Shown here in pieces: positions 62,643 to 64,000 of a DNA stretch of 64,000 nucleotides; position 1 is the stretch's first letter; each line of letters begins with the position of its first letter. The translations under genes and the position numbers were made by a program. Origin of the DNA: Pseudescherichia vulneris NBRC 102420. Lineage in GTDB: Bacteria; Pseudomonadota; Gammaproteobacteria; Enterobacterales; Enterobacteriaceae. The notes below the pieces were generated by a model that saw only the letters and a list, made by a program, of their open reading frames with translations, searched no databases and was not told the DNA's origin. The stretch covers positions 1 to 64,000 of the forward strand of contig NZ_BBMZ01000014.1 in the NCBI RefSeq assembly GCF_000759795.1, read 5' to 3'.

Positions 62643-64000
62643 ATGCATAACGACAAAGATCTCTCTACGTGGCAAACGTTCCGCCGCCTCTGGCCAATGA
62701 TTGCACCTTTCAAAGCAGGTCTGTTCGTGGCGGGGGTCGCACTGATCCTCAACGCAGCCAGCGATACCTTTATGCTATCGCTTCTGAAACCGCTGCTCGA
62801 TGATGGTTTTGGCAAAACGGACCGCTCCGTGCTGCTGTGGATGCCGCTGGTGATCATCGGCCTGATGATCCTGCGTGGGATTACCAGCTATATCTCAAGC
62901 TACTGTATCTCATGGGTTTCTGGCAAAGTGGTGATGGGCATGCGCCGTCGCCTGTTTAGCCACATGATGGGCATGCCCGTCGCCTTCTTCGACAAACAGT
63001 CCACCGGGACGCTGCTCTCCCGTATCACCTATGACTCTGAGCAGGTTGCCTCCTCCTCCTCCAACGCGCTCATCACCGTAGTGCGTGAAGGGGCGTCGAT
63101 CATCGGCCTGTTTATCATGATGTTCTACTACAGCTGGCAGCTGTCGGTGATTCTGATCGTGCTGGCCCCGATCGTCTCGATTGCCATTCGCGTGGTATCG
63201 AAGCGTTTCCGTAGCATCAGCAAAAATATGCAGAATACGATGGGGCAGGTGACCACCAGCGCGGAACAGATGCTGAAGGGCCACAAAGAGGTGCTGATGT
63301 TTGGCGGCCAGCAGGTCGAAACCGAGCGCTTTGACAAGGTGAGCAACAAGATGCGCCTGCAGGGGATGAAGCTGGTCTCCGCCTCCTCGATCTCGGATCC
63401 GATCATTCAGCTGATCGCCTCCCTGGCGCTGGCCTTTGTGCTTTATGCGGCGAGCTTCCCCAGCGTGATGGAGACCCTGACCGCCGGGACCATTACCGTG
63501 GTCTTCTCCTCAATGATTGCCCTGATGCGCCCGCTGAAGTCGCTGACCAACGTTAACGCCCAGTTCCAGCGCGGCATGGCGGCCTGTCAGACACTGTTTG
63601 CTATTCTCGACAGCGAGCAGGAGAAGGACGAAGGGAAGCGCGAAATTGAGCGTGCCGAAGGCAACGTGGAGTTCCGCAACGTCACCTTTACCTATCCTGG
63701 GCGTGAAACCCCGGCGCTGCGTGACATCAACCTGAACATCGCCGCAGGCAAAACCGTGGCGCTGGTGGGTCGTTCAGGCTCGGGTAAATCGACGCTTGCC
63801 AGCCTGATCACCCGCTTCTACGACACCGACAGCGGAGAGATCCTGCTGGACGGCCACGATCTGCGCGAGTACAAGCTGCACTCGCTGCGTAATCAGGTGG
63901 CGCTGGTATCGCAAAACGTGCACCTCTTTAACGACACGGTGGCGAATAACATCGCCTATGCGCGCACGGAAGAGTACAGCCGGGAGCAGATCGAAACTGC
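62643..64000 (+). CDS. msbA: Lipid A export ABC transporter MsbA (3' end outside window)
   Basis: The first 452 codons of an essential flippase that moves core-lipid A and phospholipids across the inner membrane. Six transmembrane helices (~20-305) are followed by the nucleotide-binding domain with Walker [10 protein letters not shown] near 375 and Q-loop [14 protein letters not shown] near 420. The window ends before the signature, so ATPase completeness cannot be checked. It starts [18 protein letters not shown] at 62643. lpxK would be expected next. Confidence 0.97.
   Translation, partial: MHNDKDLSTWQTFRRLWPMIAPFKAGLFVAGVALILNAASDTFMLSLLKPLLDDGFGKTDRSVLLWMPLVIIGLMILRGITSYISSYCISWVSGKVVMGMRRRLFSHMMGMPVAFFDKQSTGTLLSRITYDSEQVASSSSNALITVVREGASIIGLFIMMFYYSWQLSVILIVLAPIVSIAIRVVSKRFRSISKNMQNTMGQVTTSAEQMLKGHKEVLMFGGQQVETERFDKVSNKMRLQGMKLVSASSISDPIIQLIASLALAFVLYAASFPSVMETLTAGTITVVFSSMIALMRPLKSLTNVNAQFQRGMAACQTLFAILDSEQEKDEGKREIERAEGNVEFRNVTFTYPGRETPALRDINLNIAAGKTVALVGRSGSGKSTLASLITRFYDTDSGEILLDGHDLREYKLHSLRNQVALVSQNVHLFNDTVANNIAYARTEEYSREQIET

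Overview
The window is a chromosomal segment of an enterobacterium of the Enterobacteriaceae. It is close to Escherichia, Enterobacter or Klebsiella in gene content but is not E. coli K-12. From artJ to msbA it follows the K-12 backbone order almost gene for gene (artJMQIP, ybjP, amiD, ybjS, ltaE, poxB, hcr, hcp, ybjD, macAB, cspD, clpSA, infA, aat, cydCD, trxB, lrp, ftsK, lolA, rarA, serS, ycaD, pflAB, focA, ycaO, ycaP, serC, aroA, cmk, rpsA, ihfB, ycaI, msbA). Several genes that K-12 carries in this interval are absent: ybjQ, ybjT, lysO/aqpZ, ybjX, serW, dmsABC, ycaC, ycaM/N/K and ycaL. That pattern, with the diverged coding sequence, suggests a genus such as Enterobacter, Lelliottia, Leclercia or Kosakonia. 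The genus call is inference.

Region 1 (1-2.8 kb) is the 3' end of an rhs gene. A GC-rich YD-repeat core ends in the PxxxxDPxGL-type junction and switches abruptly to an AT-rich toxin tip. A small immunity-like gene overlaps it by 4 bases. Downstream lies a graveyard of displaced modules: an orphan toxin tail coupled to a small gene, a frameshifted immunity-like gene, and a piece of rhs core that fades into a REP element.

Region 2 (2.8-8.3 kb) holds the arginine ABC transporter genes with candidate ArgR boxes, the lipoprotein ybjP and the amidase amiD.

Region 3 (8.25-16.3 kb) is an accessory island inserted between amiD and ybjS. It has a winged-helix regulator of CRP/FNR shape, a divergent 1261-residue inverse autotransporter (intimin/invasin family) with eight Ig-like repeats, and two further genes (248 and 686 aa). 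Those two are built from the same family of beta-sandwich domains but have no signal peptide. This is the most unusual part of the window. It recalls, without matching, the Salmonella ZirTSU arrangement of a barrel plus separate passenger proteins.

Region 4 (16.3-64 kb) is core genome. It covers threonine aldolase and pyruvate oxidase, the hcp-hcr nitrosative-stress operon with NsrR, FNR and NarL/P-like sites, and the MacAB exporter. It then covers N-end-rule proteolysis (clpS, clpA, aat), cytochrome bd assembly and thiol redox (cydDC, trxB), Lrp, FtsK, LolA, RarA and SerRS. The remainder is anaerobic pyruvate metabolism (pflA, pflB, focA), ycaO, serine/aromatic biosynthesis (serC-aroA), cmk-rpsA-ihfB, the ComEC-like ycaI, and the start of msbA, which runs off the window. 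No tRNA, rRNA, IS element, phage or CRISPR array was found.
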